Shown here piece after piece: positions 56,501-64,000 of a stretch of 64,000 nt of DNA. The DNA comes from Pseudophaeomoniella oleicola (taxonomy: Eukaryota; Ascomycota; Eurotiomycetes; Phaeomoniellales; Phaeomoniellaceae). The translations under genes and the position numbers were made by a program. Below the pieces are notes generated by a model, which saw only the letters and a list, made by a program, of their open reading frames with translations, had not been told where the DNA came from and searched no databases. Each line of letters starts with the position of its first letter. Position 1 is the first letter of the stretch. The stretch covers positions 372,001 to 436,000 of the forward strand of contig QWDQ01000001.1 of NCBI GenBank assembly GCA_003868215.1, given 5' to 3'.

Positions 56501-58213
56501 ATGAAGTTTTTTGCATCTGCTCTGCTTGCGGGAGCGGCGACTGCCGCTGTTGCTCCCCAACAGCACGTTATGCAGGCTCCTAAGGAGTTCTCCGAGAAGG
56601 TTGCAGAGCAGGTCTCCGAGAGTGCCTCATCGCCTCTCCACCAGTTTAAGGATGCCTTGAAGTCATTGACTGCGGAGGCACAGGCCGCCTGGGATGAGGT
56701 TGCCATGATGTTTCCAGAGGAAATGTCGAAGGCTAGCTTCTTCTCACCACCAAAGAAACATACTCGCCGACCTGATCACGAGTGGGACCACATTGTCCGT
56801 GGCGAAGAAGTTCAGAGCGTCTGGGTCGAGAATGCCAAAGGTGAAAAGGAGCGTGAAATTGACGGCAAGCTCGAAACATATGATCTGAGGGTTAAGAAAG
56901 TTGACCCAAGTTCGTTGGGCGTTGACCCCGGTGTCAAGCAATACAGTGGCTACTTGGATGACAACGAGAACGATAAACATCTCTTCTACTGTAAGTCACA
57001 TAATAACTGCTAATGGGTGTTTTCATGGACATCTACTGACAAATTTCTAGGGTTCTTTGAATCGCGTAATGACCCAAAGAATGATCCCGTTGTCTTGTGG
57101 CTCAACGGTGGCCCAGGCTGCTCCTCTATGACCGGTCTCTTCTTCGAACTCGGTCCCTCAAGCATTGATAAAAATGCTAAGCCAGTATACAACCCACACT
57201 CCTGGAACAGCAATGCTTCGGTCATCTTCCTCGACCAGCCTGTTAATACCGGATACTCCTACTCAAGCAGCAGCGTTTCCAACACTGTCGCTGCTAGCAA
57301 GGACGTCTATGCTCTTTTGACCCTCTTCTTCAAGCAATTCCCAGAATATGCCACTCAGGATTTCCACATCGCTGGTGAGTCGTACGCTGGACATTACATC
57401 CCTGTCTTCACCGCCGAAATCTTGTCACACAAGAAGACCAACATCAACCTCAAGTCAATCCTTATTGGCAACGGCTTGACTGATGGTCTCACTCAATATG
57501 CCCACTACCGTCCAATGGCATGCGGTGAGGGTGGCTACCCAGCTGTGTTGGATGAATCTGAATGTCAGGCCATGGACAACGCTCTTCCACGTTGTCAATC
57601 TTTGATTGAATCTTGCTACAACAGTGAGAGTGTGTGGTCTTGCGTACCTGCCGCCATTTACTGCAACAACGCCATGATGGGTCCATACCAACGCACCGGC
57701 ATGAATGTATATGATGTCCGCAGCCCATGCGAGGATTCCAGCAACCTTTGCTACGCAGGACTCGGCCCAATTGCTACTTTCCTCAACAAGCCAGAGACCT
57801 TGAAAGCTCTCGGTGCCGAGGTTGATGGCTTCGAATCTTGCAACTTTGATGTCAACCGTAATTTCCTCTTCCAGGGAGATTGGATGAAGCCATTCCATCG
57901 CCTCGTACCCGACATTCTGGAGAAGATCCCAGTCTTGATCTATGCCGGTGATGCCGATTTTATCTGCAACTGGCTCGGTAACTTTGCTTGGACTGACGCT
58001 CTTCCATGGGCTGGCCACAAGGATTTCTCTGCTTCCAAGTTGGAGCCTCTGACCCTCGGTGGCGACGAAGAAGCCAAGGAGTATGGTCAAGTGCGTGGAT
58101 CTGGAAACTTTACTTTCATGCGCATCTGGGGTGCTGGACACATGGTTCCGTACGACCAACCTGAAGCAAGCTTGGACTTCTTCAACAGATGGCTCGCAGA
58201 GGAGTGGTTCTAG
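56501..58213 (+). CDS. CPY1/PRC1: Carboxypeptidase Y, vacuolar serine carboxypeptidase
   Basis: Exons 56501-56990 and 57051-58213 (60-nt intron); 550 aa, the usual pre-pro length. It removes C-terminal residues from peptides in the vacuole. Seen: a signal peptide ([18 protein letters not shown]), a ~125-residue propeptide ([32 protein letters not shown]), the mature start near [25 protein letters not shown], the oxyanion segment [21 protein letters not shown], nucleophile motif [10 protein letters not shown] (Ser about 273), catalytic Asp in [14 protein letters not shown] (about 465) and His in [18 protein letters not shown] (about 526). Cysteine pattern fits the S10 family. The yeast QRPL vacuolar sorting signal is not evident in the propeptide. 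Intron phase and the restored FYWFFESRN block confirm the model. Confidence 0.97.
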
Positions 58214-58751
58214 ATGTCTCGTTGAAAATGGTGACAGGCTAGTGGCAGAAGCTTTGGATGTCACCTGGCAGTGAGAAGGTCATTTTTAGAAACACGAATC
58301 TACCCCGGACTGTTTTGATTGTACTTGGTTTCGTCGTCTACTCTGAACCTATAGTTGTCTATCGTATTGCATAGTCCTTTTATTGAGAACATTTCAAGCG
58401 AGGATACTTTCCGTTACACTGCAGGCTCACTCTAGAGTCATCTATATGTAGTCATTCTCGAGCTATCGAGTGGAATATCTGTACGTTGACTCATGCCATG
58501 TGGGATTCGGTGAGGACCCTTCGGGGTTCACCGCTTTCGTCATTGTCCCGCAAAAAATGTTCCCAGACGTGAGCGAGATATATATATAATAATCTCGTGT
58601 TGCTTAAATAAACTGCCCGCATGGTGACGAGTATTTAAGTACAAGAAAGATATCTCTCTGGGTTCCTGATAGGCGTATTCTCCTCTCTGGGCCTACTCCC
58701 GTTCTCACCAACGTTACGCACCCGGGCGTGAGCCCAAACACTGTACTCAAG
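58214..58751. other. Intergenic, CPY to SDO1
   Basis: About 540 bases. An A/T palindrome (GAGATATATATATAATAATCTC, 58573 region) lies about 170 bases before the SDO1 start and may act as a TATA region. No gene seen. Confidence 0.5.
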
Positions 58752-59945
58752 ATGCCACAGAACATCAACCAACCCGCCAACAGAATATCACTGACCAACA
58801 TCTCTCTCGTACGACTCAAGAAAGGCAAAAAGAGGTTCGAGATAGCATGTTACAAGAACAAGCTCCTCGAGTACCGTTCCGGGCTGGAGACAGACCTCGA
58901 CAACGTCCTACAAGTCCCTACGATATTTCTGAGCGTTTCAAAGGGTCAGACGGCACCGAAAGAAGACCTACAAAAAGCGTTTGGAAAGGGTGTCAGCAAT
59001 GACGATATGATAGTAGAAATCTTGAAGAAGGGTGAAGTGCAGGTCGGAGCGAACGAGCGGAAGGAACTACTTGATCGGATAGAACAACAGGTGGTTGAAA
59101 TGGTTAGCGAAAGGGTTGTCGATCCCGAGACGAAGAGAGTTTACACCACTGGTATTATCCGCAAGGCACTGGATCTGCTAGCCAAGCAGTCCGGTCAGCT
59201 GCAGCAAGGACTTGACGCACCGAAGCAATTAGACAAAGAGGACGAAGGGGCAGCGGCAGACGAAGAACAGGCGGGGTACATGGGCCTAGGCAAACTTGAC
59301 ATCAACGACGAGGAGGGAAACAAAAAATCACACCAGAAGAATCAAGGCAAGAAATCGAACAAGAAATCCAAAGCGAACAAAGGTGGCGCACGGAAGGACT
59401 CTCCAGACGACAGCGACCGCGACACCGCTACCAACGACCACCCAAAGCCATCTCACTCTCAACCAAACTCGCAAGACCAGACAGATGGCCAGCATCGAGC
59501 CGATCCAAATGAGAAGCATCTCCCAACCTGGACCGGAGTCTCGACTTCCAAACCCCCGAAAGCTCTCGCCCTCGAAGCCATCAAAGCCCTAATCTACCAT
59601 CAACCCATCCCCATCCAACGAGCACGCATGCGCCTCCACATCACCATCCCAGCCTCAATCGCCAAACAAACCATCCGCTCTTCTGCCTCCTCTACATCTG
59701 CCCCCACTTCCCAACAAGAACAGCAGCAACAACAACAACAACCCACAACCGTCAAAGCCAAAATCCTCTCCTTCGTCGAACAAGTCGAATCCCAAGACAC
59801 ATCCCCCGAATCCGGCGATTGGGAAGTCACCGGCTTCGTCGAACCGGGCTCATTCAAGGGCCTGGGAGAATTCGTCGGCGCCGAGACGAGGGGCCGGGGT
59901 CGGGTCGAGGTCTTGGACATGGCCGTCATACATGAAGATGATTAG
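58752..59945 (+). CDS. SDO1: Ribosome maturation protein SDO1 (SBDS orthologue) with a long insertion
   Basis: Intronless, 397 aa from ATG 58752 (a GTG lies 24 bases upstream). SBDS/Sdo1 works with the GTPase Efl1 to release Tif6 from late 60S subunits. Seen: domain I (RISLTNISLVRLKKGKKRFEIACYKNK, SVSKGQTAPKEDLQKAFG), domain II (VGANERKELLDRIEQQVVEMVSERVVDPETKRVYTTGIIRKALDLLA) and domain III (KPPKALALEAIKALIYHQPIPIQRARMRL, VKAKILSFVEQVESQD, DWEVTGFVEPGSFKGLGEFVGAETRGRGRVEVLDMAVIHEDD). Yeast and human proteins are about 250 aa. The extra length is a Lys/Asp/Ser/Gln-rich, probably disordered insert at about residues 160-272 between domains II and III, plus a Gln-rich loop (SQQEQQQQQQQPT) inside domain III. 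Both look like additions, and the core motifs are intact. Confidence 0.95.
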   Translation: MPQNINQPANRISLTNISLVRLKKGKKRFEIACYKNKLLEYRSGLETDLDNVLQVPTIFLSVSKGQTAPKEDLQKAFGKGVSNDDMIVEILKKGEVQVGANERKELLDRIEQQVVEMVSERVVDPETKRVYTTGIIRKALDLLAKQSGQLQQGLDAPKQLDKEDEGAAADEEQAGYMGLGKLDINDEEGNKKSHQKNQGKKSNKKSKANKGGARKDSPDDSDRDTATNDHPKPSHSQPNSQDQTDGQHRADPNEKHLPTWTGVSTSKPPKALALEAIKALIYHQPIPIQRARMRLHITIPASIAKQTIRSSASSTSAPTSQQEQQQQQQQPTTVKAKILSFVEQVESQDTSPESGDWEVTGFVEPGSFKGLGEFVGAETRGRGRVEVLDMAVIHEDD

Positions 59946-60927
59946 CCGAAGCTCGGATCTAGAGATGAAGCAATGAAACAAAACCAAAAACAAGAACGAA
60001 TTGATGACACAGGAACAAATTGATGGTTTTGGGGGGCAGGGAGGAAGGGGGTTTATAGATCATGGTCAATTTGTTACCGGCTAATATCATCAGATAGGTA
60101 CCCACCTACTCACTCAATCGAGGTACACATAATGTAGCTACGTACATATGTCTGTCTGTCTGTCTAGTAGCCGTAAACAAAATCCATGAACTTCCTTCCA
60201 TTCCCCTTTCCCTTTCCCTTTCCCCCCCTTATCTTCCCTCCCCGGAAAGAAACCAGAAACCAGAAATCAAAACATCAATCACAATGACCTCCTCCTCCTC
60301 CTCCTTCCATCCCTCATCTCCCATATATGATATAACAGGTCCTACTACTTACCAACTAACCAAGTCAAAACGATAGAAAACAAACCATCATTATCATTAT
60401 CATCATCATCATCACGAACAAGGCTAGAAACTCATATATATATAAAAAAATAATACTTATTATTATTAGTAACTGTTGCAGGGGTCTAGACGGACAGACA
60501 AGACAGACAGACAGACACAGACCTTCTTGTCTACTACCTAACGTATTTGCCCCGCGATGTGGTTGGTTGTTTTATCATCATGAGATAATCTCCTCCGTCT
60601 CTAATTATTCCGACGCGGGCGGAAGGGGGAAAAAAAATTGAAAAAAGGAAGAAAGCAGGGGGTATTATTACTACTGTCTTGTATGCTCTGCCCAGATGCT
60701 TCTGTTCTTGCAGGCAGGGTGTATTATTGTTGTTGTTGTCTTGTGAAGAAGAGGTAAAAAAAAACACCGAGTTACCTTCCTTCTCCCTTGGCCTTTTCAC
60801 CGGTCTTCGTGATCCTTCTAAACCTTGATCCTCGTCATTTCCCTTTGAGGCTCTGGCGTCTCCTTTTTTGTTTTCCTGTGATGCTCCGCCCTTTCATCTT
60901 GGTCTCTTCGCCCCGGATGTTGCAATG
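59946..60927. other. Intergenic between convergent SDO1 and 5-phosphatase genes
   Basis: About 980 bases with several simple repeats: CTC run near 60286-60303, ATC/ATT run at 60386-60414, GACA run at 60491-60520, and poly-A/T tracts. No gene seen. Confidence 0.6.
60491..60520. repeat. (GACA)n simple repeat
   Basis: Imperfect GACA/CAGA tetranucleotide run in the convergent 3' region. Confidence 0.8.
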
Positions 60928-63900
60928 TTACTGCAGAAAAGCCTCGATGACCCTTTTCTTTCTCTGCAGGAGTGCCTTCTTGTCCTTCTGCTTTGATGAA
61001 GCAGGCTCACAAGACCGGATGACAACATCGGCGAAGATCGTCGAGTAGGCCTTGACCATGGCATTACGGCGGTCAGCGCCAGAGGCAGATGGGCCTGAAG
61101 CAGCATTGTTAGCCGTACTAGTGGAATCTGCCGTAGTCTCCGCTGCAGATGAGGTTGTCGAGGACAGTGTATTTGTTCTACTTCGACGGCCTCGGATGGA
61201 GAGGGATGAGAAGATCGAGGATGCTGCTTTGGAAGGACTAGTTGGGCTGTTCACTTCTTGCAAATTTGCGTCGGCTGTTGGCTTCGGCGCGGATGATTGC
61301 CCGCTGGTACCAGAATATACTGATTGTTGGGAAGCCGAGACAACTTCATGAATTATGCGTGTTAGCAAGAAATGCAGGAACGTAAATGATACATTATGCG
61401 CAGGTTTTGTCGAGAGTGATTCGAGTATCAATGTTTGCAAGTCATCAAGCGTATTCTGGGTCTTATTTTTCTCCTTTTCTCTCAACGAGTCATCGATATC
61501 CGCCCACAACTGAGGTGGAATGATTCCGTCTTGGAGAGACGAAAGGAATATAAGGAGCGCTTCACAGAGTGCCTCCAACCGAAGAAGACTAGGTGCATCT
61601 TCGGGGAAGTGCTCCTTTAACGGGTCACCAGTGTCAAGAGCCTCAAACACAGCAGAGATCAGCGAAGCCCGATGAGGGGAAGCAGTGAGGGTCCGCGTCG
61701 TTTCGCTGAAAGGCCACCCATTGAAAGCTATCTCATTGAAAGTCCAGGGACGAGGTTCAGAAGCTTCGTGAGTCATATCCCATTCTGCAAGACTTCGGGT
61801 GAGAAACTCTTGGATACCCTCTGTGAGAGCAAAGAGTTCACGAGGAGCTGAGAGCCTTCCTGAAGACGCAGTATTTTCGTCTGCAGCGACATTCCCAGTG
61901 TGCTTATCAGAAGCCAGCAATGACTTTCTGCGGATTCCGCCCTCGGGCAGAACAACAAGATCATCGATACTGCGACATAGACATGATTGCATCCAATGTC
62001 CCCGAACTGGTATGAAATGGTCACGCCCGTTGTTGACACGTAAGACCAAAACATCATCGAGTTTGACGACGCCTTCATTGAGTCTGTGTACTAACTTCAA
62101 AGTGTCAATGTCCACAATCAACTCAACATGTGCGGTCTCTCCAGGTTCGAGCGAGTATACGTGGACAGCCGAGGGGTTAGGATTAGCATTGTTGCTTGCT
62201 TTTTCAACGTGGAGAGAGAGCCATGGCGGGGCCTTCCCACCCTTTTTGCCTTCCTCGACAGGGCGATCGATAAATGAGACTGTGGCGATAACACTTCCGG
62301 TGTTCGCAAGAGTCATGGATCGCGACTTCCATTGGCGATACCTGACTTCTCCAAAGTTGATGCTTTGGGTGTCAGAAAGATCGTTGTCGGTGAGCTTGTC
62401 AGCCTCGGGCATATCCTCTTTGGAGTGTTCCACAACTATCGTGATGGTTGGCCGTCCCTCATTCTCTGCTTTGTCAAGTTGTTTCGCAACTTCTTGATGG
62501 ATTTTAGCCCTCAGCTCGGGTACAACTGCATCATAAGTCAAAGTAAATATTGCATCGAGCGGTTTGTGATCGGATGAAAGCACTCGTTGGTGCGAGGCGT
62601 AGTGGTCGAGGGAGATCGTATCCTCAAAACCCTCCTTCGTTTCGACAACGTCCCCAACCTCAGGAGTAGCCTGTTCTTGCTCATCATCACCGTCGTCATC
62701 ACCATCATCATAAGTGAGAGCATCAGTCTCTGGGTCGTAATCATATAGAATGTCATTCTCCTGGGATGCTTCCTCGATGCCCCGTACCTTCATCTCCTCA
62801 TCTCTCTTTCTGTCTTCTTCCTCTTGTTTAATTCGCTCAAGTGCGTGAAGACGATCTTTTCGGGTGCGAAACAAAATTCGATCGCACCAGCTAGGGCTTC
62901 GCTTCTTTTCGCCGGAGTCGAACATTCCCACACTGCCGACGTCATACTTGTAGGTTGGCAGGAAATCGATATCGCCTTCTCTCCAACCATCATGAAAAGC
63001 CTTCCGGACCTTTTGTTGCTTGCGCAGCTGATCGTGCGGTAGAAGAGATTGCAGGGTTGTATGTAACGATGCTGGGTCGGACTTGGGATCCAGAAGTAGG
63101 TCATCGTCGGACTGGGGGTGGTCCGTGCCCTCAGTAGACGACCGTGCTGAAATATAACCGAGCTCGCTGTCTATTTTGCGCTTGGACTTGTTATTCAGAT
63201 CGTATTCATTTTTTGTATGCAGCAGAAGGAGCCGGCGAACGTCGTCCCCAGGAATATCTTCTAAACGATAGTTCAAGTCTCCGAACCAAAATCCGAAATC
63301 TTCATCCCCGATACCATCTCCGAAGTCCTCACTGACTCCAGAACTGTCTGTGACAGCATCAAACCTCGTGCGACTGACAACCTGGGTAGCATCCCAATTT
63401 CGCCTCTCAAGGGCTGCCTTATCCGACCCAGCGGCCAAATGACAATCCACAAAGACAAGACGCGTTGTCTCTCCAAGCACCAAGCGCACCGACACAGCCC
63501 CTTTGTTGCCCATGTAACCCAGAAGCCCAGTGCCGACGCTTGTAGTACTAACCGAACCGATGGTAGGGGCAACATCAGCTGCTGCGTAGACTAGTATCAA
63601 CAAACCCAAAAGTTGCTCTTCGGCTACTTTCTGATAACCAGAAGGTAGCGCCTCTTCGAGCGCGTTTTTCCATCTTTTCGCGGTCGATGGGTCGGTGTAC
63701 GGTCGAAGGGCCTCGGATGCCGAGGAGATATCGACCACTTCTTGCAAGCCGAGAACATAGATGCCTATATCCTTACCAGCCGGGACAGCTGCGACATCGT
63801 TCTTAGGCAAGGTCGACTTCTTTTTCCGGAAGCGCTCTTCCTGGTCCACTACAGTTTCCAGGTCTTGTGCCGACTTGTTTTCTTTGCCCACAGGGCGGTT

Positions 63901-64000
63901 GCCACTCTCGGAGGGTTCAGTGTAATTGGGCAGGAGTTCGTTGAGTCCGCGTATTCCCTTCCCGTCCACGAACCATCCGCCCAGGTCTTTCTCCGTTCCA
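60928..64000 (-). CDS. Inositol polyphosphate 5-phosphatase, OCRL/INPP5B type (5'-partial)
   Basis: Frame open from the stop at 60928 through the window end, so the N-terminus lies beyond 64000; over 1020 aa are present. Seen on the minus strand: GGWFVDGKGIRGLNELLP at the start of the catalytic domain, GIYVLGLQEVVDIS, GYMGNKGAVSVRL, DFGFWFGDLNYRLED, PSWCDRILFRTRK and SSDHKPLDAIF, together the full IPPc metal-dependent phosphatase signature (about 1-480 of the visible part). Next comes an ASH-like beta domain (INFGEVRYRQWKSRSMTLANTGSV) and a RhoGAP-like helical region (FLTRSLAEWDM, LLRLEALCEALLIFLSSLQ, TFLHFLLTRIIHEV). This IPPc-ASH-RhoGAP order is that of OCRL, which removes the 5-phosphate of PI(4,5)P2 at endosomes and Golgi. 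Two acidic or Lys/Glu-rich loops interrupt the catalytic domain. No introns are needed in the visible part. Confidence 0.93.
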   Translation of the reverse strand, partial: GTEKDLGGWFVDGKGIRGLNELLPNYTEPSESGNRPVGKENKSAQDLETVVDQEERFRKKKSTLPKNDVAAVPAGKDIGIYVLGLQEVVDISSASEALRPYTDPSTAKRWKNALEEALPSGYQKVAEEQLLGLLILVYAAADVAPTIGSVSTTSVGTGLLGYMGNKGAVSVRLVLGETTRLVFVDCHLAAGSDKAALERRNWDATQVVSRTRFDAVTDSSGVSEDFGDGIGDEDFGFWFGDLNYRLEDIPGDDVRRLLLLHTKNEYDLNNKSKRKIDSELGYISARSSTEGTDHPQSDDDLLLDPKSDPASLHTTLQSLLPHDQLRKQQKVRKAFHDGWREGDIDFLPTYKYDVGSVGMFDSGEKKRSPSWCDRILFRTRKDRLHALERIKQEEEDRKRDEEMKVRGIEEASQENDILYDYDPETDALTYDDGDDDGDDEQEQATPEVGDVVETKEGFEDTISLDHYASHQRVLSSDHKPLDAIFTLTYDAVVPELRAKIHQEVAKQLDKAENEGRPTITIVVEHSKEDMPEADKLTDNDLSDTQSINFGEVRYRQWKSRSMTLANTGSVIATVSFIDRPVEEGKKGGKAPPWLSLHVEKASNNANPNPSAVHVYSLEPGETAHVELIVDIDTLKLVHRLNEGVVKLDDVLVLRVNNGRDHFIPVRGHWMQSCLCRSIDDLVVLPEGGIRRKSLLASDKHTGNVAADENTASSGRLSAPRELFALTEGIQEFLTRSLAEWDMTHEASEPRPWTFNEIAFNGWPFSETTRTLTASPHRASLISAVFEALDTGDPLKEHFPEDAPSLLRLEALCEALLIFLSSLQDGIIPPQLWADIDDSLREKEKNKTQNTLDDLQTLILESLSTKPAHNVSFTFLHFLLTRIIHEVVSASQQSVYSGTSGQSSAPKPTADANLQEVNSPTSPSKAASSIFSSLSIRGRRSRTNTLSSTTSSAAETTADSTSTANNAASGPSASGADRRNAMVKAYSTIFADVVIRSCEPASSKQKDKKALLQRKKRVIEAFLQ

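Overview
The window is nuclear DNA from a filamentous ascomycete (Pezizomycotina). The signs are short GT-AG introns (mostly 44-118 nt) with CTNAC-type branch points, closely spaced single-copy housekeeping genes on both strands, a Ste12 factor with C2H2 fingers, DUF1996/WSC and Dal5-type families, and 5-aminolevulinate synthase. I cannot name the species. I see 23 protein-coding genes and one tRNA gene. I see no rRNA, CRISPR array, complete transposon or virus-like element.

Layout: 0-6 kb has a RING-H2 protein (+), the Elongator subunit ELP3 (+) and a Myb/SANT-like protein (-). 6-8.7 kb has no convincing protein gene but holds a tRNA-Pro(UGG) gene at 7568-7703. 8.7-11.3 kb is a secreted DUF1996/WSC protein. 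12.5-15.2 kb is a divergent pair: a SIZ/PIAS SUMO ligase (-) and the 60S factor ALB1 (+). 16.0-20.2 kb has an E2/F-box fusion protein and an uncharacterised proline-rich protein. 21.3-23.7 kb is STE12 (-), followed by about 3.9 kb without genes. 27.5-28.5 kb is a short-chain dehydrogenase (-). 30.4-32.5 kb is a divergent pair: FAF1-like 40S factor (-) and HIS6 (+). 34.0-42.4 kb has the Na+/H+ exchanger NHX1 and the chromatin remodeller INO80. 43.9-48.6 kb has HEM1, a DUF202 membrane protein and a DUF1772 membrane protein. 50.4-52.2 kb is a Dal5-like MFS transporter. 53.2-59.9 kb has RPS18, a small secreted protein, carboxypeptidase Y and the ribosome maturation factor SDO1. 60.9-64.0 kb is an OCRL/INP5-type inositol polyphosphate 5-phosphatase whose 5' end lies outside the window.

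Functions are mixed, as is usual for a fungal core-genome block, and there is no biosynthetic cluster. Four genes (ALB1, FAF1, SDO1, RPS18) serve ribosome assembly or translation, and ELP3 and the tRNA also belong to translation. CPY and NHX1 serve the vacuole and late endosome, and the 5-phosphatase may act in membrane traffic.

The most unusual object is the tRNA-Pro gene. It has a normal 13-nt intron after position 37, a TATA-like upstream box, intact A and B boxes and a T12 terminator. Its D-arm is also split by a 51-nt insertion. The insertion boundaries, fixed without ambiguity by the cloverleaf, are exactly GT...AG, with a GTGAGC donor and a CTTAC branch-like motif 10 nt before the TAG. 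It looks like a spliceosomal intron inside a tRNA gene.
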